Assembly: GCA_036752465.1 (NCBI GenBank)
Contig: DAIOSQ010000014.1
Location: forward strand, 1-21,991
DNA: 21,991 nucleotides
Direction of reading: 5' to 3'
Source: DAIOSQ01 sp036752465
GTDB taxonomy: Bacteria; Pseudomonadota; Gammaproteobacteria; Legionellales; Legionellaceae
Shown here: piece by piece, positions 16,681 to 21,991 of the stretch
How positions within the stretch are numbered: the stretch's first letter is position 1
Layout of the letters: every line of letters begins with the position of its first letter
Program-made: the position numbers and the translations under genes
Notes under the pieces: generated by a model
What the model was told of the DNA's origin: nothing
The model's database searches: none
What the model saw: only the letters and a program-made list of their open reading frames with translations

Positions 16681-17691
16681 TTAAGCTGTTGCCGCTGGAT
16701 ATTCACCGAAGCATGCCAAACTGTTTCCCCTAGCGCGACTCAATAAGACTTGCTGAGCAGCTTCAACATGGGCATGGTTACCACGCCAAGCCTGTAAACA
16801 CTCCTCTTGCAGCGCGCGTCCATAAGAGAAACTTAATGTCCATGGTTGATAACCTGAGGCATTGATGGCATTTAAATTGAGCGTCGCTTGCTCTGGAGTT
16901 TGCCCTCCTGATAAAAAATTGATGCTTGGAACAGCCGCGGGCACATTGCTACGGAAAACACTCAATGTCATTTCAGCGACCTCTTCCGGTGTGCTGCCAG
17001 GCTGCACATCTTGACCGCAAGTTACCATGCTGGGCTTGAGAATGATCAGTTCTAGATCAACCTGATGTATGTATAACGCATGGAATAACTCATGCAACAC
17101 CATCTCAGTTGCTTCCGCAGCACGAATAATATTGTGATGACCAGTCATCAAAATCTCTGGTTCGACAATCGGTACAATACCCACGGCTTGGCAAGCGGCA
17201 GCATAACGAGCCAATACTTCGGCATTGGCGTGCATCGCCGTAAGGCTGGGAGTAAATTCAGTTATGCTATACACATTACGCCACTTGGCAAACTTGGCGC
17301 CCAATTGCTTAAAATGCAACAGTCTCTCATGTAACCCATCTAACCCTTGGGTGATTTTTTCTTCTTCAGTATTGGCAAGATTTACTAGGCCTTTATCCAC
17401 TTTAATACCAGGTATTATGCCTTTTTGCGCAAACACTTCTGCAATAGGGGTGCCATCACCATCCTGTTGTTGAAAGGTTTCTTCAAATAATATCACGCTG
17501 TGAATATACTCCTCTAGCTGCGCGGTATTTGCCAACAAAAGTCGATAGTCGCGTCGATTGTCTTCACTATTCTCCACACCAACATCGGCAAAGCGTTTGG
17601 CTATTGTCGCATTGCTTTCGTCAGCAGCTAAAATACCTTTGCCGTCCTGTGTCATATGTTCTATGGTATCGACTAACTCATCGTAATACAT
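16681..17691 (-). CDS. Fructose-bisphosphate aldolase class I
   Basis: Schiff-base aldolase cleaving fructose 1,6-bisphosphate to dihydroxyacetone phosphate and glyceraldehyde 3-phosphate in glycolysis and gluconeogenesis. The product is 336 residues. It shows DGKGILAADESNATIAKRF near the N-terminus, IPGIKVDKGLV, FAKWRNVYSI, PIVEPEILM, the Schiff-base lysine in LIILKPSMVTCG, FLSGGQTPEQATLNLNAIN and LSFSYGRALQ. This is the vertebrate-like class I type, not the zinc-dependent class II. The ATG at 17691 is about ten bases behind AAGGAGA; a TTG six bases upstream is only about three bases from that sequence and is less likely. It follows the reductase gene after a gap of 17 bases, so the two form an operon. 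Confidence 0.95.
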   Translation of the reverse strand: MYYDELVDTIEHMTQDGKGILAADESNATIAKRFADVGVENSEDNRRDYRLLLANTAQLEEYIHSVILFEETFQQQDGDGTPIAEVFAQKGIIPGIKVDKGLVNLANTEEEKITQGLDGLHERLLHFKQLGAKFAKWRNVYSITEFTPSLTAMHANAEVLARYAAACQAVGIVPIVEPEILMTGHHNIIRAAEATEMVLHELFHALYIHQVDLELIILKPSMVTCGQDVQPGSTPEEVAEMTLSVFRSNVPAAVPSINFLSGGQTPEQATLNLNAINASGYQPWTLSFSYGRALQEECLQAWRGNHAHVEAAQQVLLSRARGNSLACFGEYPAATA

Positions 17692-17708
17692 AATCAATGG
17701 TCTCCTTC

Positions 17709-18443
17709 TTAATTAGAAATGTATTTTTCACGAATAACTTGCTCAACGGGGAAATTGTTTGTTTTTAACAGTGTAAATGCATCGTCGATCATACCTGGAT
17801 TGCCGCACAAATACACCATATCTTGTTGTGGATGTAGATTAAGTTTTGCAAAGGCAGTTTGCACATAACCGTGATGCTCATGGGCTTGCAGATCACGGTC
17901 AGCTTCCTGACTGTAATATATTTGCACAGAAACTTGCGATGATTGAGCGCATAAAGCTAAAAATTCATCGACAAATAATGCATCCCGACGAGTCCGTACA
18001 CCTTGTAGAATAATAATACTTAACTGCGGATTACTCTCAATAGCCTGCATAAGTTGCGTTAGCATGGCACGGTACGGGGTCATCCCAGTACTGGTCCCTA
18101 CCAAAATATATCGACTCGCCAGGTTGTTTTTTAGTACCAACCGTCCAAATGGTCCTGCCGCTAATACGACTGCTCCTGGCTGCAGATTGAATAAAAATTG
18201 GGAGGCGGCACCATTCTCGACAAATCCGGCCGAAAACTCTAGCAGATTATTGTGGGTCGGTGGATTTGCAATGCTGTAACTTCTTTTAAGCACCTTGCCA
18301 TGCATATCCAGCACCAAGGTAATAAACTGCCCTGGGATATAATCAAATGGTGGCTGCTGTTGACTCTCAAAAACAAAGTGTTTTACCTTAGGGGTAAGCA
18401 TAAAAGAGCTCTGCAAAATCAGGGGAAATGTTTTAAGCGACAT
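17709..18443 (-). CDS. Ferredoxin/flavodoxin-NADP reductase-like flavoprotein
   Basis: FAD-dependent oxidoreductase of the ferredoxin-NADP+ reductase superfamily, cytosolic, 244 residues (bacterial Fpr length is about 250). The FAD domain has PGQFITL and the flavin-binding RSYSIANP (Arg54-x-Tyr56-Ser57). The NAD(P) domain has VGTSTGMTPYRAML (about 115-128) and the nicotinamide-side CGNPGMIDD (about 213-221). The C-terminus VIREKYISN ends in a non-aromatic residue, unlike plant FNR with a terminal Tyr. Partner could be a ferredoxin, flavodoxin or another acceptor; no partner gene is adjacent. The related flavin reductase or phenol hydroxylase reductase groups cannot be excluded. No 2Fe-2S domain is present. 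It is upstream of the aldolase in a two-gene operon. Confidence 0.82.
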   Translation of the reverse strand: MSLKTFPLILQSSFMLTPKVKHFVFESQQQPPFDYIPGQFITLVLDMHGKVLKRSYSIANPPTHNNLLEFSAGFVENGAASQFLFNLQPGAVVLAAGPFGRLVLKNNLASRYILVGTSTGMTPYRAMLTQLMQAIESNPQLSIIILQGVRTRRDALFVDEFLALCAQSSQVSVQIYYSQEADRDLQAHEHHGYVQTAFAKLNLHPQQDMVYLCGNPGMIDDAFTLLKTNNFPVEQVIREKYISN

Positions 18444-18481
18444 GGTGCGTTCTTAACAATGGTTCGGATGCACTAACTATA

Positions 18482-18507
18482 TGGAATAATTCACACTTTG
18501 CAAGTGT
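18482..18507 (+). promoter_or_regulatory. Possible extended -10 promoter with operator-like dyad for the IcmC/DotE-like gene
   Basis: TGGAATAAT (18482-18490) resembles an extended -10. Directly after it lies a perfect inverted repeat, ACACTT-TGC-AAGTGT (18493-18507), placed where transcription would start and 17 bases ahead of the ATG. This layout suits a repressor site. Found by eye; no known regulator assigned. Confidence 0.35.
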
Positions 18508-18524
18508 CATGAAGATATTGTGAT

Positions 18525-19067
18525 ATGTCATCCAATGATTTAACAAGTATTTTTATCAGTCTCAGCCATTCACTGGCTCCTATACAGGAACTGGTTTCTG
18601 GCTCTGCCTATGTTTTGGGTATCCTTTTTGTGATGTACGCTCTATCTAAATTTAAAAAAATTGCTGACGCGCAAGCCAATTCGAACTCGCACGATCCGAT
18701 CTTTGCGCCATTGGCATTTTTATTTTTCGGCAGCGCACTTTGTTATTTCCCTACGTTTTGCTCGGTTATGTCAAACACTTTTTTTGGGGTCAATAATGTG
18801 TTGCAATACACATCGACTAACCCGGTCAGCTTTTACACGTCCGTGGTACTCCTGATTCAAACCGCTGGTATGGTGTGGTTTGTCAGAGGCTGTGTGTTGG
18901 TAGCGCATGCCAGCTCACCAGGAAAGCAGCATGGCTATAAGGGCATGGTGTATCTGATTTCTGGCGTCCTGGCGATCAATTATTACTCGACAGAAAGTGC
19001 GTTGTACTATTCTATGCAGCTATTTTTGACCGCCGTGCAGCGAACCGTATCAGCAGCTGGCTATTGA
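18525..19067 (+). CDS. IcmC/DotE-like inner-membrane protein (Dot/Icm type IVB secretion)
   Basis: Small polytopic membrane protein resembling the IcmC/DotE and DotV family of the Dot/Icm type IVB secretion system. It has 180 residues and about four membrane helices (near 24-42, 60-80, 103-127, 138-156). The N-terminal pattern GSAYVLGILFVMYALSKFKK, the FAPLAFLFFGSALCYFPT block and a GxxY/LISGVLAINYY end are the family-like features. No other icm/dot gene is next to it, which fits DotV, encoded apart from the icmC cluster in Legionella (from memory; uncertain), or a displaced icmC. Role in the secretion complex is not precisely known. Only a weak Shine-Dalgarno sequence is seen. Assignment is from pattern resemblance, not alignment; another type IVB small protein (IcmD type) is possible. 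Confidence 0.7.
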   Translation: MSSNDLTSIFISLSHSLAPIQELVSGSAYVLGILFVMYALSKFKKIADAQANSNSHDPIFAPLAFLFFGSALCYFPTFCSVMSNTFFGVNNVLQYTSTNPVSFYTSVVLLIQTAGMVWFVRGCVLVAHASSPGKQHGYKGMVYLISGVLAINYYSTESALYYSMQLFLTAVQRTVSAAGY

Positions 19068-19153
19068 GCCATAACATCATTGCGGCGATATCCCATAATT
19101 ACTCATATCCTAAAAAATTAGTTGGATCTACTCCGAGTGACCATTGCCCTGTT

Positions 19154-19459
19154 TTAACTTATTTTTTTTGGATTATCTGTGCCTGTTTCACCACAAATTT
19201 TTAAATGGTTTTCTTTAGCAAAATCGAGAATAGATTGATAAATTTGTGGACTTGACTCTTTTAGTTTCGGATCCAGCAAAATACATTTGTACCCATCTTC
19301 ATTGACGCTGGGCTGTAATAACGGTGAATAATGAATACGGCTATTTGCAAAGCTTGCCAGGCTACCACTAACGCGCTCAGCCCAGTCGCTTGGTCGGAAG
19401 GTTTTACCTTGATCGGTGACACCTTCAATTATAATTTTCTTGTTTTCAGATTCAGTCAT
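19154..19459 (-). CDS. DUF3579 family protein
   Basis: Small cytosolic protein of unknown function from the DUF3579 family (PF12112), common in beta- and gammaproteobacteria. The 101 residues include the strongly conserved opening KKIIIEGVTDQGKTFRPSDW and AERVSGSLASF, then RIHYSPLLQPS, a CILLDPKLKE segment and a C-terminal FAKENHLKI helix. The start is taken as ATG at 19459, close to the family's usual beginning; a TTG at 19480 would add seven residues. Neither has a clear Shine-Dalgarno sequence. The C-terminal tail GETGTDNPKKIS runs past the usual domain end and includes an A8 run in the codons. Convergent with the IcmC/DotE-like gene; divergent from pssA. Confidence 0.88.
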   Translation of the reverse strand: MTESENKKIIIEGVTDQGKTFRPSDWAERVSGSLASFANSRIHYSPLLQPSVNEDGYKCILLDPKLKESSPQIYQSILDFAKENHLKICGETGTDNPKKIS

Positions 19460-19565
19460 ATGATGTGATTTTATTTGCAAAATACAGACGCAGGCTGTAT
19501 AAAAGTATTCATTATGAATACAAGTATAGCATTTTAAATGACTTCTGTAACGTTACCTAGAGAGA

Positions 19566-19574
19566 TGTTATACT
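19566..19574 (+). promoter_or_regulatory. Extended -10 promoter candidate for pssA
   Basis: TGTTATACT is an extended -10 element (TGn then TATACT, 5/6 of consensus), 33 bases ahead of the pssA ATG. No good -35 is present. Confidence 0.42.
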
Positions 19575-19607
19575 ACCCAGTAGATTTGAACGGAGCAGCA
19601 CGACATA

Positions 19608-20381
19608 ATGAAATCAAAAGAACATCATTCTGGCATTTATTTACTGCCTAACTTATTGACTACATCCAGTCTATTTTCCGCTTTTTATTCGATTGTTGCC
19701 TCGCTTAAGACACAATATGAAATTGCGGTAATTGCGATTTTTGTTGGCATGGTCGCAGATGGCCTTGATGGGCGTATTGCCAGACTTACCAATACACAAT
19801 CAGCCTTTGGTGCACAATATGATAGCTTGTCCGATATGGTGACCTTCGGTGTTGCGCCAGCGCTGTTATTGTATAGTTGGAATTTACATACCCTCGGCAA
19901 GCTGGGCTGGTTAATTGCCTTTGTCTACACCGCAGCCGTAGCCTTACGTTTAGCCCGCTTCAATACCCAAGTCGAAACCGCTGATAAACGTTACTTCCAA
20001 GGATTGGCTTGTCCAGCAGGGGCCGCTGTCATGGCATCTTTTATTTGGATGTGTCAACAATACGAATGGTCCAATCCAATCGTGCTACACATCGAAGCCG
20101 CACTGACGGTGCTGGTTGCGATGCTGATGGTCAGCAATGTGCGCTATCATAGTTTCAAAGAACTGGATGTAAAAGGCAAAATTCCTTTTTTATATGTCTT
20201 GGGCATTGTGATGATTTTTGTTGCAATTGCCGCGGATCCCTCGGTGATTTTATGTTTGACTTCTGCGGTATACGCACTCTCCGGCCCTTTGCAAACTTTA
20301 TTCGTCCTGCATCGTGTACGAAAACATCGCAAAATGGTGATAAAGTCGCGGTTAAAGAAAAATACAGAAGATACCCACTAA
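19608..20381 (+). CDS. pssA: CDP-diacylglycerol-serine O-phosphatidyltransferase
   Basis: Makes phosphatidylserine, the precursor of phosphatidylethanolamine, from CDP-diacylglycerol and serine at the inner membrane. The 257-residue protein belongs to the integral-membrane CDP-alcohol phosphatidyltransferases: the signature Asp51-Gly-x-Asp54-Gly-Arg then Gly68-x3-Asp72-x3-Asp76 is complete in DGLDGRIARLTNTQ and FGAQYDSLSD. The start LPNLLTTSSLFSAFYSIV and the downstream TFGVAPALLLYSW and RLARFNTQ are typical of PssA type II, as against the soluble E. coli PssA. About seven to eight membrane helices, then a basic tail. ATG at 19608 with GGAG about 12 bases upstream. Confidence 0.93.
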   Translation: MKSKEHHSGIYLLPNLLTTSSLFSAFYSIVASLKTQYEIAVIAIFVGMVADGLDGRIARLTNTQSAFGAQYDSLSDMVTFGVAPALLLYSWNLHTLGKLGWLIAFVYTAAVALRLARFNTQVETADKRYFQGLACPAGAAVMASFIWMCQQYEWSNPIVLHIEAALTVLVAMLMVSNVRYHSFKELDVKGKIPFLYVLGIVMIFVAIAADPSVILCLTSAVYALSGPLQTLFVLHRVRKHRKMVIKSRLKKNTEDTH

Positions 20382-20402
20382 CCTTCACACGACATTACCG
20401 TT

Positions 20403-20422
20403 GCTGAGTGTCATTACTCAGC
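20403..20422. terminator. Short hairpin between convergent pssA and HPr genes
   Basis: Perfect 7-bp arms GCTGAGT (20403-20409) and ACTCAGC (20416-20422) around a 6-base loop, overlapping the HPr stop codon and 22 bases past the pssA stop. No T-run follows on either strand, so termination is uncertain. Confidence 0.35.
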
Positions 20423-20683
20423 TTCGCCAAAATTATTGGCAATTAACGTTAACATAGAGTGCTGCATTTCCTGCTCATCAGGACCGTCAAATTGTAAAGT
20501 CAACTGGTCTCCCTGAACAGCAGCCAACATCATCACGCCCATGATACTTTTGCCATTAATGGCCTGATTGTCCTTAATCACATCCAAACGACTTTGAAAC
20601 CGGGCAGCAGCAGACACAAACTTAGCAGATGCGCGCGCATGTAAGCCCAATTTGTTAGTTATGGTGATGATAGATTGAATCAT
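20414..20683 (-). CDS. HPr-family phosphocarrier protein
   Basis: Phosphocarrier of the phosphotransferase system, cytosolic. The 89-residue product has the phosphorylatable His15 in KLGLHARASAKFV and Ser46 in INGKSIMGVMMLAA, the site used by HPr kinase where that enzyme exists. The context lacks sugar PTS enzymes, and the sequence looks more like NPr (ptsO) of the nitrogen-type PTS than sugar HPr (inference). No ptsN, hpf, rapZ or hprK gene is adjacent, unlike the common rpoN-linked cluster. No strong Shine-Dalgarno sequence precedes the ATG. Convergent with pssA. Confidence 0.9.
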   Translation of the reverse strand: MIQSIITITNKLGLHARASAKFVSAAARFQSRLDVIKDNQAINGKSIMGVMMLAAVQGDQLTLQFDGPDEQEMQHSMLTLIANNFGEAE

Positions 20684-20716
20684 TTAAAAAACATGCATCG
20701 AATTGTTTATTTTTAC

Positions 20717-20745
20717 ATCTTATCGTTATCCGCCAGCAATAGCAA
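20717..20745 (-). promoter_or_regulatory. Possible promoter for the HPr gene
   Basis: On the minus strand, TTGCTA (20740-20745) and TAAGAT (20717-20722) lie 17 bases apart, each matching 4/6 of consensus, about 34 bases before the ATG. Weak, by eye. Confidence 0.3.
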
Positions 20746-20799
20746 ACTTCGGATCTGTCACCAATTTATTACAAAGCACAAAAAGAGGTTGTTTGGAAC

Positions 20800-20839
20800 A
20801 AAGCCATAACCTTTAAGGTTATACATGATGCGGCTTTTT
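20800..20839. terminator. Nested inverted repeat downstream of the HAD-like effector gene
   Basis: An inner palindrome ATAACCTT-T-AAGGTTAT (20806-20822) is enclosed by AAAGCC (20800-20805) and GGCTTT (20832-20837). It sits about 50 bases past the stop of the minus-strand gene at 20888 and may terminate it. The plus strand has the longer T-run (GGCTTTTT), while the minus strand has only GGCTTTG, so direction and function are uncertain. Confidence 0.4.
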
Positions 20840-20887
20840 CTAAAGGACCTCCTGTTTGTACCGTTTAACTTGAAGGCAAATGCTAGG

Positions 20888-21991
20888 TTAAAATTTGAAT
20901 ATCGAGTTATCCCGTACTGCAGCCTGATCACTCACACTATTTTTACTCAAGAGCATATTTTCAACAAAAAAGGCACAGCTGGCTTGGCTAACCATCGGTT
21001 GCGTGGCGGGATAGTTAATCGCAACGATTTCGTCATCATCTTCTTCATTGTATGAATACGCCTGATAACCTAGTCCTTGTTGGTGCGGCAATGCTGACAG
21101 GGTTGGTTTTGCACTACTTAGACTGCTCTTGGCACGTGGGTCATCGATAAAAGTAAACAACAACGATTGATGATCAACTGCAGTTGCAGTGCCAATGATT
21201 GGCATATATACCCTAGATTGCTCATAACTTTCCCCATCATTGATCACACAGTCAAAAGTAATTTGTTCAGGAATGGTTTTGGAATTGCTGAGATAAGCGT
21301 GCAGCGGCGTTAAAATATCTTCACGATCATCGTAAAAGCGAACATGCATTTGTTTACCTGGCTCGCTCGCATATTGCCGCACCGCGTAATGCATTTGTAC
21401 CACCAGCGTTGAAAATTTGCTGGTATCCAACCATTCAAAGGCCTGAATCACATCTGCATCACCCCTACACAATAGATCGACAGAAGCAGGCGATGATGGC
21501 AATTGCGATGGCACCAAAAAAGAGGTTAACACCTCATCTGGTTGAAGCTCTGAATAGAATCTGCCAATTTCAGCGTAAGTGGTGCCTACCGCGAACCTGT
21601 TTAAAACATCGCCCATCATCAGCGGGTTAAACTCAACACATATAGGCGCTCTTGTCCGCTGAAGCGGCTCTAACGCATCCCGCAAAGCTTGCATAAAATC
21701 AGTGCCAAGCTCATGGCAGCTTAATAAGCGTCCGTTATGATGGCCTGCATTCATTCTGGCATTGTAATAATCACATGCTAACGTTTGTCGCAGTGAACCA
21801 ATCATCACTACAATCCGCTTCACCGTAACAGCTTGTGCTAAAAACGCAAGAATATCTGCTATGATGCGCTGTTTACCTGCCGGGGTATCCGCACACCCAT
21901 CAAAATCAATCGACGCCAGTAATGTGTGCAAATCGCTGGGTGCTTGTTCACGGATAGCAGCAGATGAATGCTGGTATTGCACGCGCGGCAT
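20888..21991 (-). CDS. HAD-like protein, Dot/Icm effector candidate (start at window edge)
   Basis: The visible frame encodes 367 residues and begins with an ATG that is the very last codon of the window, so the true start may lie beyond. I see a HAD-like layout: motif I ASIDFDGCADT (Asp29, Asp31), motif II VVMIGSLRQT (Ser66), and a motif IV-like HVRFYDDREDILTPLH (Asp221, Asp222). This arrangement, with LVVQMHYAVRQYA before FYDDR, resembles a group of Legionella/Coxiella hypothetical or effector-candidate proteins that I recall but cannot verify here. A polar low-complexity stretch follows (about 280-310) with an acidic cluster NEEDDDE, similar to the acidic C-terminal segments of Dot/Icm substrates, although about 65 residues from the end. 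No signal peptide or membrane helix. Function unknown; phosphatase activity is only possible. Confidence 0.72.
   Translation of the reverse strand: MPRVQYQHSSAAIREQAPSDLHTLLASIDFDGCADTPAGKQRIIADILAFLAQAVTVKRIVVMIGSLRQTLACDYYNARMNAGHHNGRLLSCHELGTDFMQALRDALEPLQRTRAPICVEFNPLMMGDVLNRFAVGTTYAEIGRFYSELQPDEVLTSFLVPSQLPSSPASVDLLCRGDADVIQAFEWLDTSKFSTLVVQMHYAVRQYASEPGKQMHVRFYDDREDILTPLHAYLSNSKTIPEQITFDCVINDGESYEQSRVYMPIIGTATAVDHQSLLFTFIDDPRAKSSLSSAKPTLSALPHQQGLGYQAYSYNEEDDDEIVAINYPATQPMVSQASCAFFVENMLLSKNSVSDQAAVRDNSIFKF

Noticed and set aside
18444..18524. Search for a PmrA-type regulator site upstream of the IcmC/DotE-like gene
   Set aside because: A single CTTAA-like half-site (TTCTTAAC) is visible, but no second half-site at the spacing known for Legionella/Coxiella PmrA boxes.
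20825..21055. 76-codon plus-strand frame at the 3' end of the effector-like gene
   Set aside because: It is largely antisense to the minus-strand gene, and its start lies inside the inverted repeat. AGGA-like bases lie nearby but no domain or conserved pattern is seen.
1..21991. tRNA/rRNA genes, CRISPR arrays, insertion sequences, integrase or attachment sites
   Set aside because: No cloverleaf-like T-arm sequences, regularly spaced repeats, transposase or integrase motifs, or long terminal inverted repeats were found by eye. A tRNAscan-SE, CRISPR and ISfinder search would be needed to exclude weak cases.

Overview
The window reads as chromosomal DNA of a gammaproteobacterium, most likely from the order Legionellales (Legionella / Coxiella / Berkiella-like). 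This is inferred from gene content: an isolated small membrane protein of the IcmC/DotE (DotV) type from the Dot/Icm type IVB secretion system, a ProA-like M4 zinc metalloprotease, a secreted HAD-type acid phosphatase, and a C-terminally acidic HAD-like protein resembling Dot/Icm effector candidates. These sit among gammaproteobacterial housekeeping genes (aroQ-accB-accC-prmA, rpmB-rpmG, hemW, mdh, pssA, a DUF3579 gene). No mobile elements, CRISPR arrays, tRNA or rRNA genes were seen. Coding density is high.

Layout. (1) 1-3957, minus strand: the Fe-S assembly operon sufB-sufC-sufD-sufS. Neighbouring genes overlap by 1, 8 and 4 bases, and sufS runs off the left edge. (2) 4165-7623: a secreted acid phosphatase on the plus strand, whose 3' end overlaps tail-to-tail with an OPT-family transporter. 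The transporter lies downstream of an SDR oxidoreductase on the minus strand. (3) 7850-9025, plus strand: rpmB (L28), rpmG (L33, GTG start, only 54 codons), then an unrecognised two-helix membrane protein containing a T9 and a C9 tract. (4) 8990-11278: hemW (minus) and malate dehydrogenase (plus), divergent. (5) 11283-14639, minus strand: aroQ-accB-accC-prmA. (6) 14640-14961: the only gene-free stretch over 300 bases. It carries a good sigma70-type promoter for the next gene. (7) 14962-16605, plus: secreted M4 metalloprotease. (8) 16681-18443, minus: ferredoxin/flavodoxin-NADP reductase followed by class I fructose-bisphosphate aldolase. (9) 18525-19067, plus: IcmC/DotE-like membrane protein with an operator-like dyad in front. 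(10) 19154-20683: DUF3579 protein (minus), pssA (plus) and an HPr-like phosphocarrier (minus). (11) 20888-21991, minus: HAD-like effector candidate, starting exactly at the right edge.

How the genes fit together. The suf genes build Fe-S clusters. hemW (radical SAM) and the accBC/aroQ/pssA genes serve haem trafficking, fatty-acid, aromatic and phospholipid synthesis. The reductase, aldolase and malate dehydrogenase belong to central redox and carbon metabolism. The protease, acid phosphatase and OPT transporter would suit a lifestyle of digesting and taking up host or environmental peptides. The IcmC/DotE-like protein and the HAD-like protein suggest a Dot/Icm system elsewhere in the genome. 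All functional statements rest on motif recognition by eye; no database search was possible.
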